Positions 21,013 through 31,430 of a stretch of 64,000 bases of DNA are shown in pieces. The first letter of the stretch is position 1. Every line of letters starts with the position of its first letter. The translations under genes were made by a program, and so were the position numbers. The stretch lies in assembly GCA_036674765.1 (NCBI GenBank), contig JARVKI010000089.1:1-64000 (forward strand), given 5' to 3'. The notes beneath the pieces are model-generated. The model was not told the origin of the DNA, made no database searches, and saw only the letters and a list, made by a program, of their open reading frames with translations. The DNA is from Seiridium cupressi (Eukaryota; Ascomycota; Sordariomycetes; Amphisphaeriales; Sporocadaceae).

Positions 21013-21213
21013 GACCTACAAATACTGCCTTGGGCTTAGTGTCCCGATTAGCCCCTGCATAGCCTGGCAGCCTGGGACCACGGTTCATAGCGAGGGGCGT
21101 GTTGCCCTCATCTCAACCAATCATGTCCCACGGTGGCGCTGGTCGGCAGGATGTCATGCCCGTGGCGTCGGGTTGCTGATATCGTCTCCATCACGGAGCA
21201 TGATTGATACATC

Positions 21214-21221
21214 TATATAAA
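21214..21221 (+). promoter_or_regulatory. TATA box of the SRPBCC gene
   Basis: TATATAAA, 146 bp upstream of the ATG at 21367 and followed by a C/A-rich leader, a plausible core promoter element. Confidence 0.5.
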
Positions 21222-21366
21222 GGAGGAGGTATTCGAATCATTTGCACCAAGAGCACCTCGGTCATGCCAAGATAATCATCCAGCAAACACCATAACACGA
21301 GAAGACAAAAGTATCTATCGGACCTACCTTCACATTCTTCGTCAACCTCCCCATCTAATCGATACC

Positions 21367-21943
21367 ATGGGCCAATCCCAAGCCATTGTTGCTCAAATCG
21401 AGATACAAGCATCTCCAGAAACAGTTCGGTCAGTGGTATGTACATGCATATGAAGACCGCCTAATAAGCCGTATCGCTAAGCAACCAACCTTTAGTACAT
21501 GGACTTCCCGCGATACAAAGAATGGACCAACTGGAAATTTGAGCCCGTCGTCGCCTCCAAAACATCCAGCGCGTTGAAGCCGAAGGACAAGCTTAAGGTT
21601 GATCTGGGATCCATGAAATTCGAACCTGCCATAGTCGTACGTTTACTCGTCTCGTCGGGCCCCCATCACCTGACTAACTAATTCTTTGTAGGAGAATACG
21701 TCGGAAACATTCCAATGGCTTGGAGAGCTGTATGGAGTTTTCTCGGGGCATCACGAGTTCTATTGGACTCCCAGCACCAAGACTCCTGGGGGTACCACAT
21801 TCTTACAGAAAGAGACCTTTACTGGTCTTTTGGCGTTTCTCGTGGGGCCAGGGTGGAGCCCGAGCAAGTCGACGATAGCTAACTGGGACGGGTTCAATGC
21901 GGATTTGAAAAAAGAGGCGGAAAGGTTATCATCCCAAAGCTGA
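21367..21943 (+). CDS. Small SRPBCC/START-fold protein, three exons
   Basis: Exons 21367-21435, 21496-21636 and 21692-21943 join in frame (both introns phase 0) to give 153 residues. Intron 1 is GTATGT...TTTAG and intron 2 is GTACGT...CTAAC...GTAG, 60 and 55 nt. The protein begins MGQSQAIVAQIEIQASPETV and continues with YMDFPRYKEWTNW, the helix-loop typical of the polyketide-cyclase/SRPBCC fold, then FQWLGELYGVFSGHHEF and GGTTFLQKETFTGLL, and ends with a C-terminal helix. The fold makes a deep hydrophobic pocket; fungal members are mostly uncharacterised ligand-binding or cyclase-like proteins. No signal peptide. The three exons are separately too short to stand out, but the splice sites and fold pattern agree well. 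Confidence 0.85.
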
Positions 21944-23193
21944 TCATTTATGTCATGGATATATATGTATCACTACTGTGGGAATGTATGTTTTTCAGAG
22001 TTGATCACTTTTAGCATCTATCATTCTTTTTTGACTCATGACTCCGCATCACCTGCAGGACTCGGTGATGCGGCTGTTTAGCCCCTGGCAGCCGCCAATA
22101 ATCCACCCATGGAATTCCGCAACGGACATTTCTATGAGACTGCATTAGCGTAGCAGGCGGAAAGGCCCAGTGAATTTTAATATTGACTACATGTATTTTA
22201 GGGTATGTCTATGAATTCATGTGGGCATTCACGCTTTGGGGACTATGCAAGGACGTGTTGGTGCGTCTGCGGATTGTGCGTTTAGCCAGACTGTATAATC
22301 AAGCCGTATTCTACCAACCACTTCCGTCTTACATCTCAGATAACATTGAAACGCTATAGTCGCATTGAATACTCTCAAGTCGTCTATTCGATCGAAAGTG
22401 CGCTACGAGTATTGCCTGCTGCCGCTTACTCTGTCGGCTACAATGGGTCCAACGCGCCATTCACTCACTGCAGAGCTGCGTCTCTGCCCAAACAGGGGTG
22501 CTCATGGTGAACATTATGCCGCCGTTCACGCCTAGGTCAACGTCTGTATCAGCAGACCTTTTCTGATACTCCTCTTGAATGCTCGTAGATGCTGTTTTAA
22601 TCAGCCTTCCGGTTGGAACAAACAAGGAATGCTGCTCCACTTCTACGTGAGAGGATTCGAAATCAGCGCCGCTAAGCTCGATGAATTAATTCCTCGCAGC
22701 AAACGGCCTTGATCTGACCCAGGGATAACGCGTTCAACAACCCGAGGCCGCGAATACCGACCAACCTCCAGGAAGAAAAGGTATCAATGGCGAGGTTCGC
22801 ATCTTCTGTATTGGGTTGTGACTGGTCTAGGTTTATGCATCAAGGTGGAGACATGCTTCCGCTCATTTTTCTATTTCCGCCATAACAAATGGCTACGCAT
22901 TGGTGTCATGGAGATAGAGCGGGCAGCCAAGCTGGTATGGCTAATCTGGTTGGTTTCAAACATGCAGGCTACTATAGTGACAACGCCGATTTGGCGGCAT
23001 TAGAGGAGTTTTCCGTCACATGAAGAAGATTTAGTTTAATAATCTTTGATTTTCATGATAGATTCTGTGCATAGTTGGCATAGTTATTAGGGAGAGGGCA
23101 GGGGAGTAAACAAAATACAGCTGGGAAAAACAGATGGAAAACAAGAAAGGGGGAGGGAAAAGAAAAGTAAAAAAACAAAAAAAGGCAAAAAAA
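21944..23193. other. Gene-poor region
   Basis: No intact gene. A minus-strand stretch at about 22490-22660 reads without stops (containing LIKTASTSIQEEYQKRSAD) and may be an exon remnant of an unknown gene. Purine-rich low-complexity DNA fills 23095-23193. Confidence 0.4.
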
Positions 23194-23289
23194 CCTCGCC
23201 TCGGGATTATAACCTAAGGCTGTGAAAAACCACAATTGTAGTTTTTCAGCACCGCAATCTATCGCTGTTGACCATTAAGCTAGCAAGCC
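23194..23289 (-). tRNA. tRNA-like pol III unit (degenerate tRNA or SINE head)
   Basis: On the minus strand a box A match TAGCTTAATGG (23272-23282) is followed 68 nt later by a box B match GGTTATAATCC (23204-23214), and the unit ends directly at a run of seven T (23187-23193, minus strand), a pol III terminator. Between the boxes lies a hairpin at 23219-23250 with 7-bp GAAAAAC/GTTTTTC arms. The D arm can pair (GCT/AGC), but the acceptor and anticodon stems do not close well, and box B has TATAA where tRNAs have TTCGA. So this is more likely a tRNA-derived SINE fragment or a dead tRNA than a working tRNA; no anticodon can be assigned. Confidence 0.35.
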
Positions 23290-24096
23290 AGCTTTGGAGC
23301 AACCAGCGATTCTTGCTGATGCCTATTGGTTTCTAGGACTTCTACCAGAGTCTTTATGCTTTCCTGGGGGCAACCAAAGGCATAATCAAGGACGCAACCA
23401 TTTTCGTCATAGGCCCTGTTTGCAGTACCATGTCAGCTGGAAGCTAAAGAGGGCCACGCCAGGCGTATGAGCTTTTATCAGCAGTATCATGCACATCATG
23501 CATACAAACTAGGTGTGACACACGCGAGCTTTCTTCTATTGCAGGATGCGTAACGACACCTCACCTTTATGCGTGGCATTTTTGTCGGCTTTCTGCAGTC
23601 CCAGAGCCTAAGGAACACAATCGCAGCTGTAACTCTAGAAGCTCAAAGAACCCAAAAGCAATCTGATGAGTGATGCACATTCACCTATCCAGCCATCCAA
23701 TTTCGTCTCTTCTTGAACTTAGACGCCTGGCCGCTGAGATTTCCGGGTGGCGTACCCAGGCACCGAATTACAGTTGGATGACCCCTTGACCATGTCGACG
23801 TTGATCTCCCCATCGACAGGGCTAGCCGAGTCCTGATAGGCTACCGTGTCTACATAATTGCTTTTCAACTCGCAGACGCGGCAACGCACACCGGCGTTTC
23901 AACCTTCCCTACAGTATTTGTCGTTGAAGGAAATATGATATATAGTCTTTCTCAAATCTTTGATAAGCCCCGAGGCCGCGTGAAGAAATTTCTCTCCCTG
24001 ACGCAGACATTCAAACCAATTTTGGTCTTTGCTCACGTCACGATAGTTTGTCAATCGCCACATTGTAGTCCAAGAGCTTTGGATAATATAGCACCC
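23290..24096. other. Intergenic region upstream of the AT-hook gene
   Basis: About 800 bp without a supportable gene. The frame of the AT-hook gene stays open upstream to 23935, but the best start is at 24097. Confidence 0.4.
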
Positions 24097-25599
24097 ATGG
24101 CGCCGTGCCGAGGACAAGCACGCCGAGGCAGACCTCTGATGTCCAGGCAGGAGAGTAAGCGGCCGAGTTGTATCAAGCAGATCAACCTGCGACGCGGATA
24201 CTCGGATGACAGTCGTTCAGTCTACCAACGTATGCGATACTGGAGATTGTCAGCATATCAGCGATATGTCGAGAATGTCGGACGCAGAATTGCATCGAAG
24301 AGGTGTGCTCTGAAGAGAACTCGAAGATGGCTTGTCGCGCCGCCACAGCAACAAGAAAGCATGATCCGGGAGCTAGAGGACTCACTCAGGTCAAGCCTGT
24401 AAGTCATATCCAATGAGAACCAATTTTCTTGGTATCCTCGCTGCACCAATGCAAGAATATGTCACTAATATTGCTCGCTTTGGGCACATAGTATGAGCAA
24501 AGCGCCTCCTGAGGATTTAATTCCCGAGACAGGCCAAGACGGTGAAGAGTCGACCGAGGCCCGAAACCACTCCATCATTGTGCATGGGAGACGAGGCCGG
24601 CCAAGCAAGATTCAGCCATCTCGCGATGTGGAAGGGGAAGGTGCCGTACGTAGAAAACGAGGGAGACCAAGAAAGGAGAAGCAACACCCTGACATTCCCT
24701 CGACCCCGCTAGCTATGTCCAGGAAACGCGGAAGGCCCCGCAAAACGATGAGGGTGGTGGAAAGCAGTGTTAGCCCTGCCCAAACTCCTCATCCTACCCA
24801 ACCACCAGGAGACGAAATATATGTGGCAACTTCGAGGTACCGTACCAGATACTCACCAAAAGACACGGATAATGGCCTCCAGCTTCCGCTGACACCAGAC
24901 ACAATTACGCACGATATTTCAGACATCGAGAGCGAGGCGGAATCATGGTATACCCCCAATGGCATGAATCCAGAACCAAATGTCTGTGATACACCAAGCC
25001 CAAGCACATCTATTATCCAGCAGTCCATCGAGGAGGAGTTTCCTGATCTAAGGGAGTTAATAGATCAAGGCCTAAGAGCCAGATTCACGCGTCAGGAAAC
25101 TGCCGATGATGCTATCCGAGGATTACAGAGTTCGGGAAGTGGCTCGCACGCATATGAAAATCTAGGCCACTCACCAAGAGCTTTGACTGGCCGTGCCGTG
25201 CTCGACTCTCAGCCGGTCCTTCAAGATGAGCAAGCAGTGCAGAACGTCCCACGTGGCAGTGATGCCATGAACACAGCCGTCGCTGCGGTCCTGGCCTCTC
25301 CCTCGCCAGACCCACTAAGTAACCCTAGCGATGCGGCATACCATTTCTCCCACAATCTGGGATCTGGATACATTCGTCGCGACGACTTCGCGGGCATCGA
25401 CCAGTTGATGATGGATACGGCATTGGTGGTGAGCAGCAACGCTTCTCGAGGGCAGCCTGGACCAGCAGGGCGTGATGATTGTGATGATCGCGATCTAGCA
25501 GCAATTGACAGATTTGTGGTGTGCCTAGAACGGAAGAAGAGGACAATACTGCAGCGCCGGAGATACAATGCCCGCATGATAAGTAGTCTACACGTTTAG
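24097..25599 (+). CDS. AT-hook DNA-binding protein, two exons
   Basis: Exons 24097-24398 and 24492-25599, joined across a GTAAGT...CATAG intron of 93 nt, give 469 residues. The start is in CACCCATGG context. Four AT-hook cores (G-R-P flanked by basic residues) occur: RRGRP at about 9-13, RRGRP at 134-138, KRGRP at 156-160 and KRGRP at 179-183. AT hooks bind the minor groove of A/T-rich DNA, so a nuclear chromatin or transcription role is expected. Between hooks 1 and 2 is a very basic region (RRGYSDDSRSVYQRMRYWR and on). The C-terminal half is acidic and Ser/Pro-rich and ends in a basic RKKRTILQRRRYNARM segment. I do not know the family beyond the hooks. It is convergent with the next gene. 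Confidence 0.78.
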
Positions 25600-25883
25600 T
25601 TTTGGGATTTTCGCGTTTCATGATGTTGATTAGTGGTGTAGAAGAACTTTCAAGTCTTTGATGGGGACTTATGGGGTCGTATTTGCACAGCAATGTCACA
25701 GAGTAATCATAATCTTTCTCATGCTAACTACACAAATACGGAATGCATAAACTTTATATTTTATTACATCAGTATGATTGCCTTCTTCTCTTTTATAAAA
25801 GCCATTCCTCTACTTGAGTAATCCAACGTGTGGTTAGGTCCATTGACTAACTAAGTGACTGACTCGAAATCTTCTGCACCGCT

Positions 25884-27071
25884 TCAATCATCCCCTGGGA
25901 ATGTCCCCGGCATATCAAAACCATACTTCTTTGCTGGTTTTCCCGCACCGCCATCGATTTCCCACCACACATGGGAGTACGCCATGCAGTCGTGTCCTAA
26001 GCACATTGGAGCATCGCCGCTACCAAGTACAGGAGCCTCATGACGGCTCTCATCAACTTCAGATGATGACTTTTGCGTTGTGTCATCCGGTCTGTCTTGC
26101 ATTTGGCGGGTTTCGTAAGCTCCAGTCAGCCGTTCAGAACCCCATGTCAACACCTCGTTTGGTAACGCGGTTGCCCCTCGGGCCACGGCTGTAGAAGTCT
26201 CGCACTGATCCTGAGTGGCTGACCGCGTGCTTGAGTGATTGTCAGCCTTCTCGTATGAAGGCGCACTATCACTCCTGGAAATCGAATGCTCTTCCTCGTC
26301 ACTTATGTTCTCCCCCTCAATGTTCCTGAGAGGCTCTGTCCATTGTGCTCTGCGCTTTGATTTTCTCACTCTCCGGCGATAGCGTTCCATAACTCCAATT
26401 TCTGCCTTTTGAGGGTGTACATCCCGGCTCTCCATGGTCCTGTGCCTCTGCGAACCATCGTCATCATACCAATCCTCGACGTTTATTTCGTGAGCCCAGA
26501 AGTCTCCCGGCAGAGTTCGCCAGGAATCAATCCATATTTTTCTCCTCTCCCAGTCTCTTCTTACCACCAAGTAGGTAGCCAAAATGATGTCGAACAGAGT
26601 TTTCGTGCTAGTTCCCGTCGAGGTTGCGATGAACTCATTTGAGAACTGTTCACGCCGCTTAGATAGTTGGTACATGAACATCCTGAAAGGTCTGCTGTTT
26701 TCGGGTTTTACTTCCTTGTCGTCCGTCGATCGGTGATAGTTTTCATGCGCCCAATCCCCGACATCTTCGGCCCCTCCCCTCAAGAGGCATTCGAACTGCG
26801 GTCTCCATATGCCCAGCGTCTTCCACTCATCTCGAACATTCAGACGTGCCTGGATTGCGACTATACCAGCGCCCGATCTGCTGCACTTGCATGAACCTTT
26901 GCCTTTAGCCATGCCGTTGTCCAAGTGCGGAACAAGGCATCGAAGCCGCTCTGTCTCGGAGCGAACGAGGTCATGAAACTGGTACCCGGGCCGTGATCGG
27001 TACCGGTTTCGAAACGTAAGCCACTTCTTCCAGTGATCTTCTCCGAGAGGTTGAAGTGCGAATCTGGTCAT
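25884..27071 (-). CDS. Hypothetical protein, 395 residues
   Basis: A single-exon frame that I do not recognise. The N-terminal 230 residues look globular and rich in Trp, Arg and Tyr (HWKKWLTFRNRYRSRPGYQF; FRMFMYQLSKRREQF; DFWAHEINVEDWYDDDG), with a Cys pair in GSCKCSRSG. A basic segment (ERYRRRVRKSKRRAQW, about 231-246) resembles a nuclear localisation signal, and an acidic, Ser-rich disordered region follows before a short ordered end (CMAYSHVWWEIDGGAG). No signal peptide or membrane span. It converges with the AT-hook gene, about 285 bp between the stops. A nuclear role is inference from composition. Confidence 0.65.
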   Translation of the reverse strand: MTRFALQPLGEDHWKKWLTFRNRYRSRPGYQFHDLVRSETERLRCLVPHLDNGMAKGKGSCKCSRSGAGIVAIQARLNVRDEWKTLGIWRPQFECLLRGGAEDVGDWAHENYHRSTDDKEVKPENSRPFRMFMYQLSKRREQFSNEFIATSTGTSTKTLFDIILATYLVVRRDWERRKIWIDSWRTLPGDFWAHEINVEDWYDDDGSQRHRTMESRDVHPQKAEIGVMERYRRRVRKSKRRAQWTEPLRNIEGENISDEEEHSISRSDSAPSYEKADNHSSTRSATQDQCETSTAVARGATALPNEVLTWGSERLTGAYETRQMQDRPDDTTQKSSSEVDESRHEAPVLGSGDAPMCLGHDCMAYSHVWWEIDGGAGKPAKKYGFDMPGTFPGDD

Positions 27072-27934
27072 AGCGTGGATGAACGAGGTCTGAGCAGTGA
27101 TTCAGCGGATTGGCTATGAGACGTATTTCAAAAACTACGCAAATATCAGTGTGATTGTGCTTGATGACAGACTTGGTGGTCAAAGTTTTAGGAACGAGGA
27201 TAGAGTAAATGGCAATTGAAATGTTTGCTGGCCTCTGGTCATTTGTTGCGCGCGCCTGAGCTGATACCAAGTTTGTGCGCATCACATTCCTGCTACATCC
27301 GGCCATGTCTCACCCGCAAGCAGCAATCATTACACGATTATCATGTTAGTGAAAATACTTTGTTGAATCATTTTTTGATTTCAGACGAAGAAAATCAATT
27401 GCAGTGGTAAGTTCGGGAGGCTTTTCTTGATGAAGTATATTATATTCTCGTATAGCTGCTGGACGACCCTTTGTTATGTTCGTTTGCCGCTTAGTATAAC
27501 CATCCAGACTATGGGTTAATGGGCAGAACTTCCCTGTAGCGTCAAGTTTTGCTGAGGTATTGAGGAAAGATTGACTTAAGCTGCCCTCCATCACGTCATA
27601 TAGATTAGGTGGCCCTGTTCCCTAAATATGCAGCAACACTTTTCCGCGGCCGTGAATCACTTGTGCCGGTTTGATATCAAAATCCCTTCCGTGAATCGTC
27701 ATGATGGGATACCACAGTTTATCCACCAATGCTTTGAGCAATTTACACTGATTTATTGCGGCTCCACTTGTCGTGAACCACAGCCAGTAGAAGTCTATAT
27801 AAGATTCGATTCATGCCATAATCCCTTCCATATTCTCTCCCCATTCATAAACAACTCCAGCCCGGCGAAATCTATACACATACACAGCCAAATCCATTTG
27901 AGTGTATTTGCCTTATTTCTGGTTTTCATTCACC
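27072..27934. promoter_or_regulatory. Intergenic region with TATA-like element
   Basis: 860 bp between the divergent genes at 27071 (minus) and 27935 (plus). TATATAAG at 27796-27803 lies 132 bp upstream of the ATG at 27935 and is the likely core promoter element of that gene. No other gene is visible. Confidence 0.4.
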
Positions 27935-29369
27935 ATGTCGGACAAATCACCACCCGAACATGGTGATGAGGTACTTATTTATTCGGTTTATGAGTTGTTG
28001 CTGGCGGATGTCGGCCAAATCAAGGGCATAGAATGGGCGGCCGCCGAGAAGATGTGTAATGGTGGCCGGCTGTCGAAGACCTTGCTACAGAGGCGTCTGC
28101 AAGACTTTAGTATGTTACATATCAGAGTCTTCTGGTTTGAGTTTTGATCTCTAACGTTCAACAGGATCGCTGTATGTGGACCATTTCCATAACTTGCTGG
28201 AAAACCAACCGGGAGGACAACAAGCTGCTTTTGATAGGGCCAAAAACGATCAGGTCACAGCATTGAAATTGGGTCACACGAATTCATTCGATGTCTTCAA
28301 GCCTTTGTTGACAACTGCACCATTCTTCACTTGGGCTGATGAACAAAGATTAGGCTTATTCGCTTTCATAGGCGGCATAGGCCTACCCAAGACGATCCTA
28401 TCCGCTAAAGCGGGACAAGCCCTGTGGAATTACCTACCTCCACAAAACCTATGCGTTGTAGCCTCTTTGCAATGCGGAGAAGGGCCACTTAGCGACCCTC
28501 TGCAAATGGTCCTTTCTCTAGTTTGGATTATCCTGAGAGAGCCTGGCGTTACTGCCCAAGTCCGACGGCGGCCAGCCATTATTCTCAACATCCTCGCCGC
28601 CACAACTTTGGAAGAGATTTGGCCTTACTTCGTTGGGCTTGTGGACCTCATGAACACTTTTATTCTCATCTTGGACAACTTACAGAATTGCGATGGGGAT
28701 TCGGAATTGTTGCTCCAAAAAATAGACTTCCTAGCAAACCGTCTACGCCTGCCAGGCTGGTCAAAGAAACGACGAGCAGCTGTCGTCAAGGTTATCGCAA
28801 CATCACTCTCGCATGACTCTTTTGAATTTCTGAGTCATCCGGCGATTTTATACGAGTATAAAATGCTTGATCTTCAGAAAGCGCTCGAGGGGTACTTTGA
28901 GAGCAGGGATACAAGCCTGAGTTGTGCGGGATGGCAAATCACAGCTCCGGCTTTGGAGGCTGCCAGCAACCTAGGAGGTGGTTCGCTTGTATTGCGCACT
29001 CTGATGGGACCGGCTCATATCAAGCGAAGTCCAGAGGAGTTGGGGAAGTTTCTGCAGGCAGTTCTGTCCAGCGAGAAGCTCAAGAGTCTACCAATCCAGC
29101 ATGCCACATTCAAAGATACGAGGGAGCCAAATGTTACCGCTGCCATACTACTAGTGCTAGTCGAGAATACCGAACCTCTAACGGCCGAGCAAATCCACGA
29201 GCAGATATGTCAGCACTTCCCACTAATGCCCGCTAGTTCCTTGTTCGATAGTGATCAGGTCTCTTCCACTATAATGTTGAGGCTTGAAGGTCTGTATCTC
29301 TGCATCGAGGGCCAGTACTTACTAGATCCGAGAAGCATCAAGGATGATCAAGTCACGGGCCCGGAATAA
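27935..29369 (+). CDS. STAND/NACHT-like protein with degenerate P-loop (copy A)
   Basis: Exon 1 27935-28109 and exon 2 28165-29369, phase 1 intron GTATGT...CAACAG, encode 459 residues; the start is CACCATGT. The pattern follows fungal STAND NTPases: a helical N-terminal region, then FFTWADEQRLGLFAFIGGIGLPKTILS (about 112-138) where NACHT proteins have a WxxGxPGxGKT/S P-loop, then a hydrophobic strand and D at FILILDNLQNC (about 224-234) in place of hhhhDGLDEC (Walker B), and a helical C terminus resembling a winged helix (ENTEPLTAEQIHEQICQHF). The key P-loop Gly before Lys is Pro and the second acidic pair of Walker B is QN, so ATP binding or hydrolysis is doubtful. No repeat domain follows. 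A related gene lies 510 bp downstream on the same strand. Confidence 0.7.
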
Positions 29370-29878
29370 GGCGATATTTGAGGAGCATCTGTGGAGTATG
29401 GGACTATCCTCTACATTGAGCAGTGCTGTTTCATTTATCATGGGCACTATGAACCAGGCACAGCCCTTAATAGGTAGTTGTAGCTCAGATATCATAGCCG
29501 AAACTTAATTCATAATTCATCTGACAGACACTAGGTTAAGTTATGTCTTGATTGAAACTATTCATATATGAAATTCTAAATAAAGGAAACGAAGAGTGAC
29601 TGACTACACATGTAATTACAAACCGCCGAGAACGACATAAACATAATTTTGCATGAAATGATTCACTTGTCTTGTTGATATAGACATCCAATCCAGAATT
29701 AAAAACTGGCGATGCAGTACTCACAGACAGAAGTGATACACCGGTCGCGGTCAAACGCATTGAAATGGCCTCTAGAAAGACCATCGGACATTACGAACTC
29801 GCTCCCAATGCCCATCCCCCAATTTTCTGCCCAAGACTTCTCCTCTCAAGAGCTGCTCTACACACACTGGTCACAATG

Positions 29879-30879
29879 CCTCCGATTGTGACGAGGCTCG
29901 AGTTTCCCCGCTCTCACGACTTTGTCCGTTTCTTGGCCCAAGTCCTCTGGGAAGCAGACGAGCAGACCTTTACAGAAGCGTGCGCTGAGGCTGAGGCCAT
30001 ATACAGGAAGGACGGCGTGACCAGCACGATGCTATGCGCGGTAATGAGTCTCCGTAGGTCTTAAAGAAAGTCGAACATTACTATTTCGACATTTTACTTG
30101 ACACTTCTACTTGTTACTATTTTGATTTACTAACATCCTCCCCTTTCGAATATAGCTGTACTAGACGAGAGCGAGACCCTAGCACTACTCCAAACGCAAC
30201 CGACCTTCGAGCAAGCTGTCTCGGACGCAGACTCGGACTGGCAGGCAATATACGAGCAAGCAACCGCGCTGAGTGCCAAGAGCGGCTACTTCGCAGCATC
30301 CATCTCGACCTCCGGCTCGTCGAACCCCTACCACAGCTGGCTCTGTTCCAGCACCTCCTCTATGCTGTGTGCTCTCGAGAGCCAAGCGACAGAACAGTTG
30401 AGAGTCTCCGCTGCTGTACTAGCTGATGTTTTCAAGGACGGCTCAACACACGATGACAAATCAGGGAACGTGCTCGCTGTATCCTTGTGCCGCACCCCAC
30501 GGCCCTGGCAATCCTGCGATCACTGATCTGGAGCATCATATCACAGCAGCCGAGCCGAGTGCTGGCACGGATCCAGAACGACACCCGCTTTGCGCTCGAC
30601 CTGTTCTGGGCCGACTCATGCGAAGATCTGTGGGCCTGTTTCGTGGCGTTGGTTGATCAAATGGACCGCATCATGATTCTCTTGGATGGTGTGCAGAGGT
30701 GCGGCGACCCGACTGGTATGAGAGTACTACTCTCGCGCATCGCCGGTCTAGTTTCGCGGGTTGAGGGTGAAGGAGTCCATAGGACCGTGGTCAGTGTCTT
30801 TGTAACGTCCCGTGATAGGATTTTCTTTGTAGATTTAGATCTGGGCAGTGGAGATGGGGTTGATTATGAAGCTGAATGA
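29879..30879 (+). CDS. STAND/NACHT-like paralogue (copy B), shortened, possibly broken
   Basis: Exon 1 29879-30053 has exactly the same length (175 nt) and phase-1 exit as copy A; the intron 30054-30155 is GTAGGT...TACTAAC...ATAG. The hydrophobic pattern of copy A then follows, with a Walker-B-like ILLDGVQRC near 30675-30701 and a VSVFVTSRDR sensor-like strand near the end. The P-loop is unrecognisable. Past about 30478 the paralogous sequence moves to another frame. Either a base change broke the gene, or a 68-nt intron (30479-30546, GTATCC...CACAG) is removed, which keeps the frame but discards a helix conserved with copy A. The latter model gives 276 residues. The copy A winged-helix end is missing. 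Intermediate state between gene and pseudogene. Confidence 0.5.
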
Positions 30880-31430
30880 ACTCATCCTTGACCCATGCTC
30901 CTGACCGTTTTAGAAATAGTGCGGAACACAGTAGCATGGAAAGTCAGTCTTGGGAAAATCTTTTGAGTATAACATGCGGAATTCTCCCCGCCTGGTACTA
31001 ATATGCAAACGCTTGAGTTGATCGCTAGTCCAAAAGTAATAGTATATACACCACTCATGCCGCAGTTTGATATCTGTAAAATCAAGCCCCCAATTCTCAA
31101 GAAACAAGTTGCTTCCAGGACGCCTTGCCGTTGATAAATACAGACATCTCCTTGGTTTCATCCTTCGCGTATTTCCATAGCTGATCGGGTTCGTCGTGGG
31201 GTTTATATTAACATGAAATTAGAAATTGATTGTTTGGTATTGTTGGTAAATGTGATTGGTAGTTGCGAGGTGAAGCGAGCGAGTGTCCTGGGATAGACGG
31301 CTGATCGCTTCTGTCGATCTGCAATAATGGATCTCACAATGCGACTGCGATCGGTCGTCGTGCGTACCCAGTAATTGTTATGTTTGAAGAATGCCTATAA
31401 GGCAAACATGACTGATCGGCTTCTAAACGA
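30880..31430. other. Intergenic region
   Basis: 550 bp between convergent genes. It is A+T-rich in part; no gene or clear element is seen. Confidence 0.4.
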
